NCBI RefSeq assembly: GCF_001748225.1
Contig: NZ_BDFE01000017.1
Coordinates: forward strand, 413,025-477,024
DNA length: 64,000 nt
Source of the DNA: Desulfoplanes formicivorans
Lineage (GTDB): Bacteria; Desulfobacterota; Desulfovibrionia; Desulfovibrionales; Desulfomicrobiaceae
Direction: 5' to 3'
Made by a program: the position numbers and the translations under genes. Below, piece after piece: positions 35,484-44,669 of this stretch (positions are counted from its first letter, which is position 1; the number at the start of each line of letters is the position of its first letter). Under the pieces are notes generated by a model, which saw only the letters and a program-made list of their open reading frames with translations, was not told the DNA's origin and did no database searches.

Positions 35484-36083
35484 TCAGTCCTCTCCTTCGG
35501 AAAAAAAGACAATGCCTTTGAGAAGATAGTGAACACCGGAAACAACGGTGAGCAGGGTGACAAGGAGCACAAGCAGGGACTCGGATGTTGAACAGTCCCA
35601 GCCAAAGGTTCTGGCAACAAGAATGAGAATGACCAGTGCCACCTGGGCGGCCGTGTTGCATTTGCTGACCAGAGACGGGTCGATCTTGGTGGTCACATCC
35701 ACGCCCAGAAAGCCGAGCAGGCTCAATCCTCCCACAATGATGAAATCGCGACTGACCACAAGGACCACCAGCCAGGGAGGCACCCACCCCTGAAGACCGA
35801 TGCAGATATAGGTGGTATCAAGCAGAATCTTGTCGGCCAGGGGATCAAGCACCGCGCCCAGAAGCGAACGCTGGTCAAGGGCCCTGGCCAGAAAGCCATC
35901 CAGCGCATCCGTAAAACCTGCAATGGCAAAAATGATCCAGACCAGCTCGAGATGGTTGTTCACAAAGGCCATGACAATGGCCGGCGTGAGCAGTATCCTG
36001 ACCAGGGTCAGAATGTTGGGAATCGTCCAATTGGGGTGATGAAACATCGATTTCAGCATGTTGGCACGTAACCACCGGCTCAT
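35484..36083 (-). CDS. pgsA: CDP-diacylglycerol--glycerol-3-phosphate 3-phosphatidyltransferase
   Basis: A 199-aa membrane enzyme that makes phosphatidylglycerol phosphate. The CDP-alcohol phosphotransferase motif D-G-x2-AR-x8-G-x3-D-x3-D is complete in DALDGFLARALDQRSLLGAV followed by LDPLAD. The N-terminus WTIPNILTLVRILLTP is typical. Start may be any of three ATGs between 36083 and 36047. Confidence 0.93.
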   Translation of the reverse strand: MSRWLRANMLKSMFHHPNWTIPNILTLVRILLTPAIVMAFVNNHLELVWIIFAIAGFTDALDGFLARALDQRSLLGAVLDPLADKILLDTTYICIGLQGWVPPWLVVLVVSRDFIIVGGLSLLGFLGVDVTTKIDPSLVSKCNTAAQVALVILILVARTFGWDCSTSESLLVLLVTLLTVVSGVHYLLKGIVFFSEGED

Positions 36084-36089
36084 GTGTTG

Positions 36090-36308
36090 CTAGAAAGACA
36101 GTCTTTTGTCGCGCTCAAGACTCCTGGCAACCCAGGGATTCCGACGCTCCATATCCATGGCAAAAGGTTCCGGGTCCCCCAAGGCTCCGGTGGCGGAAAT
36201 GGCAAAACGGTATCCCTTGGCCACAACAACCATCCACTCCCTGAGGGAAACCCGCCGGGGCCCTGCAACCCGTGAAGGTCCCTGCACCCGGTGGGGTTTG
36301 GTCACCAA
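36090..36308 (-). CDS. short hypothetical protein, possible gene fragment
   Basis: The frame is open from about 36383 in the same phase as the preceding 311-aa gene, after TAA and TGA stops. It has no ATG, only TTG 36308 and GTG 36305 as starts. The product, with EWMVVVAKGYRFAISATGAL and MERRNPWVARSLERDKRL, looks protein-like and contains an AxGALGD...AR pattern reminiscent of LPP20-type lipoproteins. It could be a small gene or a leftover of a decayed one. Confidence 0.4.
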   Translation of the reverse strand: MVTKPHRVQGPSRVAGPRRVSLREWMVVVAKGYRFAISATGALGDPEPFAMDMERRNPWVARSLERDKRLSF

Positions 36309-36392
36309 AGCTGATCCTGCTGGCGGCGAAACAGGGGCATACCCAACCTTGATGGCGCCTTCATAGACAACAACGCAGCTACGTCAGTCCCC

Positions 36393-37328
36393 TTATACCC
36401 CACCATCAAAGGATACCAATCTGAGTCCTTTGTCGGCCACAAATTGTTCCAGTCGTGCCCGCATGGCCTGGGTGTCACGGGTGCGAACCTCCCACACCCC
36501 GCCCAGGCTTTCGGTTTCCAGATCAAGACGCACAAGATGGGCCTGCTCCACAAGTTTCTTCCAGGTGGACAGTCTGATATCGAAATAGGATATTCCTTCC
36601 GGAACGTACCATCCATCAATCTTGAATCGAACCGTGGCAAAGGTTCTGGCAACCACATTGTCAAGGCTGAAATAGTTTTGCCAAAGGGCGATCCAGACCT
36701 CATCCAGGCTCTTGCCACTGGAGGAAAAGGTCCTGTTGAACGCGGTCAGCTCGCCCTGCCACGCGGTGGTATCGGCTTTGGTGATCCGGACATCCGCAAC
36801 ATCAGCCCTTGCCTGCAACCCGGACACCACTGCATTCACCCCGGTCAGGGTCTTCAATTCCTCGAGACGCTGCCAGTCTCCGGCGTCCACTCCCGACAGG
36901 GTCATGGTCGAGGCAACCGGCTGGGTACAGGTATACAGGATGCCCAATCGTCGGAGATCCTTTTTGATTTCGGGAATATTCAGGGTGACGGAAAGAACCA
37001 TGTCCAGGGAAGGAGGATTTTCATGCACCGTGCTCCTGACAACAGAATATCCCTGAACCAGTTCAGCAACCTTATCCTTCATGTACGTCCCGAAAAGAGC
37101 GGCCCGTTCCTCATTCATGGGCTGGGCAAGCAGTTCGTCGGCCTGCTGGATGACGCCTTTCATAAACCCGGCGTCCAGAACCTGCTGGCGAACGTCCATC
37201 TCCTGCTGCCCCGGTTCCAGGGGCCAGCTCACTTCCACTTGCTGGGCAGCCCTCCCCGGCACAACAAGGGCAACAAACAGCAACGCAACAGCCAGGCCCA
37301 AGGGCCGGCTAACACATGCAAACTTCAT
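36393..37328 (-). CDS. secreted hypothetical protein
   Basis: A 311-aa protein with a signal peptide (MKFACVSRPLGLAVALLFVA) and a soluble alpha/beta mature part. Segments such as VDAGDWQRLEELKTLTGV suggest a repeat of an AWR-type domain seen in LPP20/FlgT-like envelope proteins, but I cannot assign a family. AAGGGGA precedes the ATG. It lies downstream of a decayed TPR gene and an LPP20-like gene. Confidence 0.7.
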   Translation of the reverse strand: MKFACVSRPLGLAVALLFVALVVPGRAAQQVEVSWPLEPGQQEMDVRQQVLDAGFMKGVIQQADELLAQPMNEERAALFGTYMKDKVAELVQGYSVVRSTVHENPPSLDMVLSVTLNIPEIKKDLRRLGILYTCTQPVASTMTLSGVDAGDWQRLEELKTLTGVNAVVSGLQARADVADVRITKADTTAWQGELTAFNRTFSSSGKSLDEVWIALWQNYFSLDNVVARTFATVRFKIDGWYVPEGISYFDIRLSTWKKLVEQAHLVRLDLETESLGGVWEVRTRDTQAMRARLEQFVADKGLRLVSFDGGV

Positions 37329-37479
37329 ATTCCCCTTCTCCTCATGATCATTGATTCCTCGTGCCCCTAGGGCCGTGACATTGCCAGATGGCCACCAGAA
37401 CCGAATCATGGCCGAGTACGCCCGGATCTCGGCAGTAAGGGCCTGCTCATTTTCCCTGGCTTCATCTGCCTTGCGCCCC

Positions 37480-37741
37480 CCTTTTTGAACCATCTTCAGG
37501 TCATGGTCATCCCCTGGACGACCATGACCAATCCCTTGCTGGCCACGCCGGACCATACCCGCTATCCAGGCCAAGGGCCAAATCGGATTCCCTGGCCGCC
37601 TCTCTCGGATTGTCCTGGTCCAGAAACGCAAGGCCCAGGTTGCAATGATGCTCCGGGGTATCCATGATCCCACTGCGTTACGCGCCTTAGAACGATGGCC
37701 ATCAAACCCGCCGCCAGCATCCACACCCTTTCCTTTCTCAT
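37480..37741 (-). pseudogene. Decayed TPR-like secreted protein gene
   Basis: A signal-like start (MRKERVWMLAAGLMAIVLR from 37741) breaks off in one frame. A TPR-like segment (CNLGLAFLDQDNPREAAR) continues in a second frame at about 37663-37560, and further protein-like sequence appears in a third. At least two frameshifts are needed to join them, so this is most likely a pseudogene. Confidence 0.4.
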
Positions 37742-37794
37742 CAAGCTTGCAGTATCATGAACCTCTTTTTTGCCCCATGACATCACGATCCGTC

Positions 37795-38772
37795 TCAATC
37801 GAGAACGATCATCACCCGACACTTTTCGAAAAAATCCTGGTTCTCGGTCAATGCCCGCAGTTTGTTGGCATCGGCGTTGGAAATGACCAGATCACTCATC
37901 CCCTTGCCCATGGCTGACAAGGCCCTAACTACCAACGGTTGATCCGTGACCCGGGGGCGAACCTTGGCCTGTTCGACATCCCTGGCGTATCCGGCCATAC
38001 CCTGCTGAATGGCGTATTCCCGGCTTACCAGAGCAGAACCATAGACTTCATTGCCCTGTTCGTCGATAATTTTGGGACTCATGGCCGGGTGGGCCCCGCT
38101 TCCAGAGGCATCAACCACCAACCCGGTAACCACCATCCCGGATTCAACGGCTGGTGCCGGTTGAGCTGGAGCATGCTCATCTGAAACGGGTTCAGTAACA
38201 TCTGCCGGTTCAGATGAAGCCGACGCAGCAGAAGTCGATTCGGTCGGCTGCGTCATGGGGGCGGCAACTGACTCTTGTGCATCCGTGGGCAATGCGGGTT
38301 CCACCACCTTAAAAGGCATGGTCTTGGGGATGACGATCTGGGCCAGACCGCCACGCAGGCTCACACCAACGGTTGCTTCTACAGACCCGTCGGACATGTA
38401 GGCCACATCGTAAATTTGGGAGTTATGGAGATATCCGCTGACCGAGGTCCTGATGGCATCGTTTGTGACCATGTATTCCCCGACTGTTGCCGCGGAATCA
38501 ATCCGAACCCTTTTGATGATTTCAAGCAGGTTTCTCCTGGCCACCACAATGGCTGCCCGCCGGGCAAGGGCCCTGGCCTGAGCCATGTTCACAGCATTGG
38601 CCGGCGGAGCCCCGATACCCACGGCCGTCACCAGACCGGACTGCCAATTGACCTCTCCATTCTCAAATGTCTGAACATATCCTTCATTATTGCTGGTGCC
38701 CAATGCCCAGGCTGTTACGGCTGAACACACAAACAGCAAGCTCAAAAGCATGACATGCTTACCCATTTTCAT
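37795..38772 (-). CDS. LPP20-like secreted protein
   Basis: About 325 aa with a signal peptide ending at TAWAL. The first half has an LPP20-type pattern, AVNMAQARALARRAAIVVARRNLLEIIK. A Pro/Ala/Ser/Glu-rich linker follows at about 175-220, then a C-terminal domain with VVTGLVVDASGSGAHPAMSPKI. GGAGGAAGG fixes the ATG at 38772. Related proteins act in the outer membrane or flagellar basal body of other proteobacteria; here the role is unknown. Confidence 0.75.
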   Translation of the reverse strand: MKMGKHVMLLSLLFVCSAVTAWALGTSNNEGYVQTFENGEVNWQSGLVTAVGIGAPPANAVNMAQARALARRAAIVVARRNLLEIIKRVRIDSAATVGEYMVTNDAIRTSVSGYLHNSQIYDVAYMSDGSVEATVGVSLRGGLAQIVIPKTMPFKVVEPALPTDAQESVAAPMTQPTESTSAASASSEPADVTEPVSDEHAPAQPAPAVESGMVVTGLVVDASGSGAHPAMSPKIIDEQGNEVYGSALVSREYAIQQGMAGYARDVEQAKVRPRVTDQPLVVRALSAMGKGMSDLVISNADANKLRALTENQDFFEKCRVMIVLD

Positions 38773-39309
38773 ACCTTCCTCCCATTGATTCAAGGGCTTG
38801 AATGCACTTGAAAAGAGTTGAGTGTGGCATTTTCCGCTAACCCGCTACTCAAGTTTGCGCAAGTAATATTTAGCTGTTTTATTTTTGGGTTCAAGCATTA
38901 AATTTTCCAACCATTTTCAAAAATTATCTGTATTGTCACAAAAAAAGACAATACAGATTTGTTTACTGCTGATATTAGCAATGTTACATATGGAACAATA
39001 ATCGTTACTGCTAATAAAGAACGATTTTTTACCCTAAAAAACTATTATACTCACCACTGTTTGCAACACAATTATCCAATATCGTTTATAACCCTAAACA
39101 ACGAGAAAATCAGGTCAGGGTACATTTGACTTCGGGTTGGACGCTGACGTCGGCAGTGAATTTCAGGATTGTCGGGCACGGATGTCTGGGACTTGCTCAG
39201 AGAGGATGTGACCACGTCATGATCCGCGACGTATATGACTTGCAATGTAGAGATCCATTGGCAGGGTACAATTCCAGTGGACCTGATAGCCCATATCGCC
39301 AACAGCAAC
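38773..39309. other. Intergenic region without a recognised gene
   Basis: The first 350 bases are AT-rich. A perfect 12-bp stem lies at 38926-38937/38947-38958 (ATCTGTATTGTC) with an A-rich loop, possibly a terminator. The rest (39120-39309) has higher GC but no convincing ORF or RNA. Confidence 0.5.
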
Positions 39310-40251
39310 CTAACAGCCCAGATACCTCGTCGAGCCACGGCCTTTCCAGGCTCTGACACGCTCTTCCATCTCCCTGAGATCATGGGGTGCGAACCAGTTG
39401 ATTTCCCGGTCCCGTTTGAACCAGGTAATCTGCCGTTTGGCATAGGCACGGGTATTCTGCAACCAGAGGGACCTGGCTTCTGCAAGGTCAAGGCCGTCAA
39501 GAATATGGGCCAGAAGTTCGGGACATCCTATGCCGGTAAAGGCCGGGGCATCCCTGTTGGGACATGCGGCATACGCGTCCTGCATCTCCATGACGGCACC
39601 CAGCTCGAGCATGACCTCGATACGGCGGGCCAGCAAGGGACGAAGCGCTTGCAGATCAACACCAATGCCCAGTTTGAGAGCTCGAATGTCCAGGGGCTGA
39701 TGAGCGGGCTGGACGTGCCACCAGGAAAGGGGCCTGCCTGTTCCTTCCAGCACCTCGAGAGCCCGGCAGATGCGTTGTTTGTCGTTGGGATGAATCCTGG
39801 CCGCAGACACGGGATCCTGACGTTTGAGCCGTTCGTGCAGGGCCGGGCTGCCCTGATCGGCACACATGGCCTCGATCCGCGTCCGCACGTCCCCGGGAAT
39901 ATCCGGAATGGGAGCAATGCCCTGAATCAGGGTTTTCAGGTACAGGCCTGTGCCTCCCACCAGCACGGGAAGATTGCCCCGGGCCGTGATATCCTCAAGC
40001 GTCTTGCGCACGGTTCCCACGAAACGGCCAGCCTGAACCGGAATGTCCGAGGCCAGATATCCGTAGAGATGATGGGGACAGACCGCCTGCTCCTGCGCGC
40101 TGGGCTGGGCCGTGACAATGGGGATGTCGCGGTAAACCTGCCTGGAGTCGAAATTGACCACCTCACCATGAAAGCAGCGGGCCAGATGCAGGGACGAAGC
40201 TGTTTTGCCGGCACCCGTGGCCCCGACCAGACAGACAATATCCATGCTCAT
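39310..40251 (-). CDS. miaA: tRNA dimethylallyltransferase
   Basis: A 313-aa enzyme that adds an isopentenyl group to A37 of UNN-reading tRNAs. P-loop GATGAGKTASS near residue 10, catalytic Asp in NFDSRQVYRDIPI, and the DKQRICRALEVL segment typical of MiaA. It overlaps the stop of coaD by 4 bases, forming the rsmD-coaD-miaA cluster. Confidence 0.96.
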   Translation of the reverse strand: MSMDIVCLVGATGAGKTASSLHLARCFHGEVVNFDSRQVYRDIPIVTAQPSAQEQAVCPHHLYGYLASDIPVQAGRFVGTVRKTLEDITARGNLPVLVGGTGLYLKTLIQGIAPIPDIPGDVRTRIEAMCADQGSPALHERLKRQDPVSAARIHPNDKQRICRALEVLEGTGRPLSWWHVQPAHQPLDIRALKLGIGVDLQALRPLLARRIEVMLELGAVMEMQDAYAACPNRDAPAFTGIGCPELLAHILDGLDLAEARSLWLQNTRAYAKRQITWFKRDREINWFAPHDLREMEERVRAWKGRGSTRYLGC

Positions 40252-40760
40252 GCTTTCCCTTCCCGCAGTTCCTGGTATCTGCGTATCAATTGTTTTTCAA
40301 CGCTGTCAGGCACAAGCCCGCGGATGTCGCCACCAAGTTCGGCCACATTCTTGATGATGGTCGAACTGATGTACAACCATTTGTAATCGGTCATCATGTA
40401 AATGGTTTGAGCCCCCTGGTGCAGCCGTCGGTTCATGAGACCCATCTGGAATTCATACTCGAAATCCGAAACAGCCCGCAGCCCGCGCAAAATGGCCTTG
40501 CATTTCTTCCTGCGCACAAAATCCATGAGCAGACCGGCAAAGGGCTCCACCGTGACCCGGGGCTCCCGGGCAAAAACCTCCCGGACCATGCGCACGCGCT
40601 CATCAAGGCTGAACAGGGTCTTTTTCCCGGTATCAGCGGCCACGGCCACAAGAACGCCATCAAAAATATCAAACCCGCGGCGTATCAGACTGACATGGCC
40701 ATTGGTCAGCGGATCGAATGTGCCGGGATAAATGGCTATGCGTCTGCCGGAAGCTCCCAT
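40248..40760 (-). CDS. coaD: phosphopantetheine adenylyltransferase
   Basis: A 170-aa nucleotidyltransferase of CoA synthesis. It shows YPGTFDPLTNGHVSLIRR with the T/HxGH motif near residue 20, LRGLRAVSDFEYEFQM, and the C-terminal YISSTIIKNVAELGGDI. The start overlaps the rsmD 3' end by 25 bases; longer in-frame starts run inside rsmD and were not used. Confidence 0.97.
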   Translation of the reverse strand: MGASGRRIAIYPGTFDPLTNGHVSLIRRGFDIFDGVLVAVAADTGKKTLFSLDERVRMVREVFAREPRVTVEPFAGLLMDFVRRKKCKAILRGLRAVSDFEYEFQMGLMNRRLHQGAQTIYMMTDYKWLYISSTIIKNVAELGGDIRGLVPDSVEKQLIRRYQELREGKA

Positions 40761-41305
40761 ATATATATCCTTGTTTGTCCATAGTTTTTCTCTCTGATAT
40801 GCACCAGTCTGTCCTTGAAACAGTCGGAACAGTCGACTCCGGCCTCCACTTCGGCGCACACCAGAGCGCCAGGAGCCAGCAACCCCGTGGTCAACAGCTT
40901 GTCCACGGCCGGCACCAGCAAATCCCTGCCATAGGGAGGGTCAATAAAGGCCAGGGAAAACCGCTTGTCGCACGGCGCGTCCAAAAACTTGAACAGATCC
41001 TTGCAAACGACCCTGTACATGGATCGGTCCACCGCCAGATCGGCCAGATTTCGTTTGATCACCCTGGCAGCCCTGGGATTTTTTTCGATAAACCAGGCCA
41101 GGGGAGCGCCACGGCTGAGACTTTCCAGAGCCAGAGAACCGCTTCCGGCAAAAATATCGATCACATTGGTCGATTCCCAGTGCATTCCCAGGGATTCCAG
41201 GGTGGAAAACAGGGATTCCCTGACCCTGGCCGTGGCCGGTCTGTATCCGGGGCCTGAAGCCGTCTTGATGGCCCGTCCCCTGTATTTGCCCGTTATGATA
41301 TGCAT
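40736..41305 (-). CDS. rsmD: 16S rRNA (guanine966-N2)-methyltransferase
   Basis: A 189-aa SAM-dependent methyltransferase. SAM-binding motif DIFAGSGSLALESLSRG lies near residue 50 and the catalytic DPPY in AFIDPPYGRDLL. The N-terminus ITGKYRGRAIKT is typical of RsmD. It starts 6 bases after the stop of the upstream hydrolase gene, and coaD follows with overlap, a common pairing. Confidence 0.95.
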   Translation of the reverse strand: MHIITGKYRGRAIKTASGPGYRPATARVRESLFSTLESLGMHWESTNVIDIFAGSGSLALESLSRGAPLAWFIEKNPRAARVIKRNLADLAVDRSMYRVVCKDLFKFLDAPCDKRFSLAFIDPPYGRDLLVPAVDKLLTTGLLAPGALVCAEVEAGVDCSDCFKDRLVHIREKNYGQTRIYIWELPADA

Positions 41306-41311
41306 GCGTTT

Positions 41312-42955
41312 CTAATGATCCGAGGTTTGTTGGCCGGCATCCGGATAGATTTCGGACAAGAGTTGCGAAAGTCGTCCGTTGATGTCCACCAGATTGTCAC
41401 GGATTTCAGTCTGATGGACCCAGTTCATGGCCGTTAATCTCTCTTTTTTCTCAACAAGCTGTTTGACCCGGTTGCGCGTATCCTCCACAAGATAGTCCCA
41501 ATCAATCCCGGGATGGGCCTTTTCGGGTTCAAGCCTGGGAGTTACCGCCTCTCCTGGCACAAGATCACATTCTTCAAGATATTCGGGAATGTGCACTTCA
41601 AACCCGAACCGCTCCCTGATCAGGGAAGCAAGGACCTTTTGCCCCTCGTACTCACCATGGATCAAAAAGACCCGCAGATTGGGATTATAGAAATGGGAAA
41701 GCCAGGTGAGCAGCTGTTCCTGCCCGGCATGAGCTGAAAATCCGCCAATGGTGAAAACCCTGGCATTGACCGCAATCTGTTCTCCAAGGATACGAATCTC
41801 CTTGGCCCCGTCCACGATTTTCCGCCCTGGCGTGCCAAAAGCCTGAAACCCGACAAAAACCACACTGGCCCCCTGCTTCCACAGGTTATGCCTGAGGTGA
41901 TGTTTGATTCTCCCGGCATTGGCCATGCCTGATGCCGAAATGACAACGGCCGGCCCATCAAGGCGGTTGATTTCCATGGACTCTTCAGCGCTCAGGGTCA
42001 AACGCAGATTGGGCAGAGAAAGAGGATCCTCGCCGTTGGAAAGGATTTCCTGGCTTTCGGCATCATAAAATTCCCTGTACTTGCGAAAGATCTTGGTCGC
42101 CCGAATGGCCAGGGGGCTGTCCAAATACACGGGCATGTCCTCGGGCAATTTACCTTCCTTGGCGAGCAGATGAAGGGAATAGATGAGCTCCTGGCTTCGT
42201 TCCACGGCAAAGGCCGGGATGATGACCTTTTGCCCATGCCCGTAGCTGTAGCGGATGGCCTCGGCCAGTTCCTCGCGACTGCGGCTTTCGTCCTTGTGAT
42301 TTCTGTTTCCATAGGTGGATTCCATAAACAGGAAATCCGCATCATTGACCACTTCCGGGTCCCTGATGATCAACTGATTGGGGCGTCCCAGATCACCGGA
42401 AAAAACCATTTTCTGCACCCGGCCATTTTCCTCCACCCACAATTCGATGAAACCCGATCCGAGGATGTGTCCGGCGTCCTTGAACTTGACCCGAATCCCC
42501 GGAGCCGGCTCGAAAACCGTATCATAGTCCACCGGCTCAATAAGGGGGATGGTCTTTTGAGCATCTTCCTGATCGTACAGGGGATCAATGGGTTCGCGAC
42601 CGTGACGCTGCCTACGCTTGTTTTCCCAACGCGCTTCCATCTCCTGGATGTGGGCCGAGTCCTTGAGCATGATTTCCAGCAGATCACGCGTGGGCGTGGT
42701 GGTATAGATGGGTCCGGAAAAACCGTTTCTCACAAACCGTGGCAACAGCCCGGAGTGATCAATATGGGCATGGGTCAGGAGGATGAATTCGACCTTGTCC
42801 GGATGGTATGCATTGATCTGGTTGTAGTTGCGCTTTTCAATTTCCCTGTTGCCCTGGTGCATGCCGCAATCAACTGCAAACCGATGTCCCGCGGCTTCGA
42901 GGATATAACAGGAACCAGTCACGGTTCTGGCCGCTCCCACAAACTTGATTTTCAT
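41312..42955 (-). CDS. metallo-beta-lactamase-fold RNA hydrolase (CPSF73/Ysh1-like, beta-CASP)
   Basis: A 547-aa protein with metal motif THAHIDHSGLLP near residue 60, downstream His/Asp motifs (GHILGSG, SGDLGRP) and the beta-CASP/RMMBL C-terminal region with IGGFSAHAGQEQLLTW. Such enzymes cut or trim RNA in the cytoplasm. The ATG after GGAG was chosen over an upstream TTG. The C-terminal 70 residues form an additional charged helix. Confidence 0.92.
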   Translation of the reverse strand: MKIKFVGAARTVTGSCYILEAAGHRFAVDCGMHQGNREIEKRNYNQINAYHPDKVEFILLTHAHIDHSGLLPRFVRNGFSGPIYTTTPTRDLLEIMLKDSAHIQEMEARWENKRRQRHGREPIDPLYDQEDAQKTIPLIEPVDYDTVFEPAPGIRVKFKDAGHILGSGFIELWVEENGRVQKMVFSGDLGRPNQLIIRDPEVVNDADFLFMESTYGNRNHKDESRSREELAEAIRYSYGHGQKVIIPAFAVERSQELIYSLHLLAKEGKLPEDMPVYLDSPLAIRATKIFRKYREFYDAESQEILSNGEDPLSLPNLRLTLSAEESMEINRLDGPAVVISASGMANAGRIKHHLRHNLWKQGASVVFVGFQAFGTPGRKIVDGAKEIRILGEQIAVNARVFTIGGFSAHAGQEQLLTWLSHFYNPNLRVFLIHGEYEGQKVLASLIRERFGFEVHIPEYLEECDLVPGEAVTPRLEPEKAHPGIDWDYLVEDTRNRVKQLVEKKERLTAMNWVHQTEIRDNLVDINGRLSQLLSEIYPDAGQQTSDH

Positions 42956-43043
42956 ACCCAAGCTCCTTGTCTATGACCTGGCAAAGCACCCCCGGGAACC
43001 TTGAAACGGACGATTCCGATCTTTGCCCTTTATCGACTTTTGC

Positions 43044-43186
43044 TATATTGAAACATGCTGCAACCGGGGCTTGGACCTCTAGCGCCCCGTGGCCCCCGGG
43101 CATATGTACAGCGCGAACAGCACGCACAACATCCCTGACGGCTTGTGTCCCGAAAACCCTGCATACTTCCGGCCACGCAGCATGTT
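43044..43186 (+). ncRNA. Possible structured RNA (unassigned)
   Basis: The 42956-43307 gap has no convincing ORF. An extended -10 box (TGCTATATT, ending 43049) is followed by AACATGCTGC (43052-43061), whose perfect complement GCAGCATGTT lies at 43177-43186. Together they would close a GC-rich RNA of about 135 nt, reminiscent in outline of a 6S-like hairpin, but no 6S, SRP or tmRNA signature was recognised. It could also be the leader of the following gene. Confidence 0.25.
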
Positions 43187-43307
43187 GTTTGCCTGGGCCG
43201 AAAGGTGCACGCCCCGGGGTTGGCCCCCCGATCAATCCCGGATGAAGCAATGGGCACATTTTCCTGATTTTCTACAAAATAAACCTGTTATCTGCAAGCA
43301 GCATCCC

Positions 43308-43976
43308 ATGACCGATATGCCCGACACCAAACAATATCTGATTGACGATCTTTCCTCCAAGAATTCCTGGCGTCTTTTCAAAATCATGGCCGAATTTGTG
43401 GACGCCTTCGAGCAGCTGGATAACATCGGACCTGCCGTAACCATATTCGGCTCGGCACGAGTGAAGCGGAACGACCCAGTCTACCTCATGACCTACAACT
43501 TGGCAAAAAAAATTGCGTCCAGACAGTTCACCATCATTTCCGGCGGAGGACCAGGTGTCATGGAGGCCGCCAACAAGGGAGCCCGTGACGCGCGCAGTAC
43601 TTCGGTAGGTCTGCACATCCACCTGCCCTTTGAGCAGAAATCCAATCCCTATATTGATATCAAGTGTGATTTCAGATACTTCTTCATCCGCAAGGTCATG
43701 TTCGTCAAATATGCCAAGGGGTACGTGATCATGCCCGGAGGATTCGGTACCCTGGACGAATTCAGCGAGGCCCTGGTTCTCATGCAGACGCGACGCATAA
43801 AGCCCTGCCCGCTGATCCTGGTGGGCCGGACCTTCTGGCAGGGCCTGCTGGACTGGGTCAAGTCCTCTCTGCTCGCATCCCAATTCGTCAAACCAACGGA
43901 TCTCTCCCTGTTCCATCTGGTTGATACGGAAGAGGAGGTTCTGGACATTCTCGCACGGGAAACAAGGCATGCATAG
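43308..43976 (+). CDS. LOG-family (TIGR00730) protein, possible nucleotide 5'-monophosphate phosphoribohydrolase
   Basis: A 222-aa Rossmann-like protein with FGSARV near residue 46, the nucleotide motif SGGGPGVMEAANKGA and the LOG signature PGGFGTLDEFSE. Family members act as phosphoribohydrolases of purine nucleotides or cytokinin-type nucleotides. It overlaps the Smr gene by 8 bases. The frame extends further upstream but the ATG at 43308 gives the usual length. Confidence 0.9.
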   Translation: MTDMPDTKQYLIDDLSSKNSWRLFKIMAEFVDAFEQLDNIGPAVTIFGSARVKRNDPVYLMTYNLAKKIASRQFTIISGGGPGVMEAANKGARDARSTSVGLHIHLPFEQKSNPYIDIKCDFRYFFIRKVMFVKYAKGYVIMPGGFGTLDEFSEALVLMQTRRIKPCPLILVGRTFWQGLLDWVKSSLLASQFVKPTDLSLFHLVDTEEEVLDILARETRHA

Positions 43977-44625
43977 CCCGTTCAAGAAAATGAAGATCAC
44001 CCTTGCCTCTTCCCGCAAGGAACCGCCCTCTTCCGACCAGGACGTTCCTTCGGAAGAAGAGCTTTTCAACCGTGCCATGCAGGATGTGGCACCCTTGCGC
44101 GGCCAGGGACGGGATATTGCGCCCCTGCCATCCGCTGAAAAAAAACAGGTTGCTGCACCCCGAACAACTCCCTCTTTCGGGGAACTTGTGCACCAGACAA
44201 TCGAATTTGATCTGGAAAGCACCCATGATTTCATCCAGGGCTACGTCAGGGGGATGGATCCGAAAACCTTTCGCAAACTGAAAGCCGGATCATTCAGCGT
44301 GGAAGCGCATCTGGATCTGCATGGCCAGACCCTTGACCAGGCGCAGGTTTCCTTTCTGGACTTCATGCGTGAAACCTATCTCAAGGGGATGCGATGCGTG
44401 CTGGTCATTCCGGGGCGCGGCAAGAACTCTCCGCTGGGCATGGGCATTCTCAGGCAGGGAGTCCAGACATGGCTGACCAGGGACCCGGTCAAACGGATCG
44501 TGCTCGCGTTTTGTACGGCCCAACCCCGACACGGTGGAGCCGGCGCCCTGTATGTTCTTTTACGCAAACGCAAAAAGGGGCAGGGCAAAATCTTCTGGAA
44601 CAAGATGCATTTTGACAAGCTCTAA
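43969..44625 (+). CDS. Smr-domain protein
   Basis: A 218-aa protein with a variable charged N-terminus and a C-terminal Smr domain, with LDLHGQTLDQAQ near residue 120 and PGRGKNSPLGMG near 155. Smr domains bind or nick nucleic acid, and stand-alone forms act on collided ribosome mRNA or DNA branches. The target here is unknown. The start overlaps the LOG gene. Confidence 0.9.
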   Translation: MHSPFKKMKITLASSRKEPPSSDQDVPSEEELFNRAMQDVAPLRGQGRDIAPLPSAEKKQVAAPRTTPSFGELVHQTIEFDLESTHDFIQGYVRGMDPKTFRKLKAGSFSVEAHLDLHGQTLDQAQVSFLDFMRETYLKGMRCVLVIPGRGKNSPLGMGILRQGVQTWLTRDPVKRIVLAFCTAQPRHGGAGALYVLLRKRKKGQGKIFWNKMHFDKL

Positions 44626-44669
44626 GACCAACGAACCTTTCCGCACGCATTCATCTTCAAGGAGTTTCT

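Noticed and set aside
36300..36395. TGA after the 311-aa secreted protein as a second selenocysteine site
   Set aside because: A TAA stop precedes it in the same frame and no suitable hairpin was seen downstream of the TGA.
39072..39500. Open reading frame antisense across the end of miaA and the AT-rich gap
   Set aside because: It is a shadow of miaA over much of its length, with no ribosome site and no protein-like composition.
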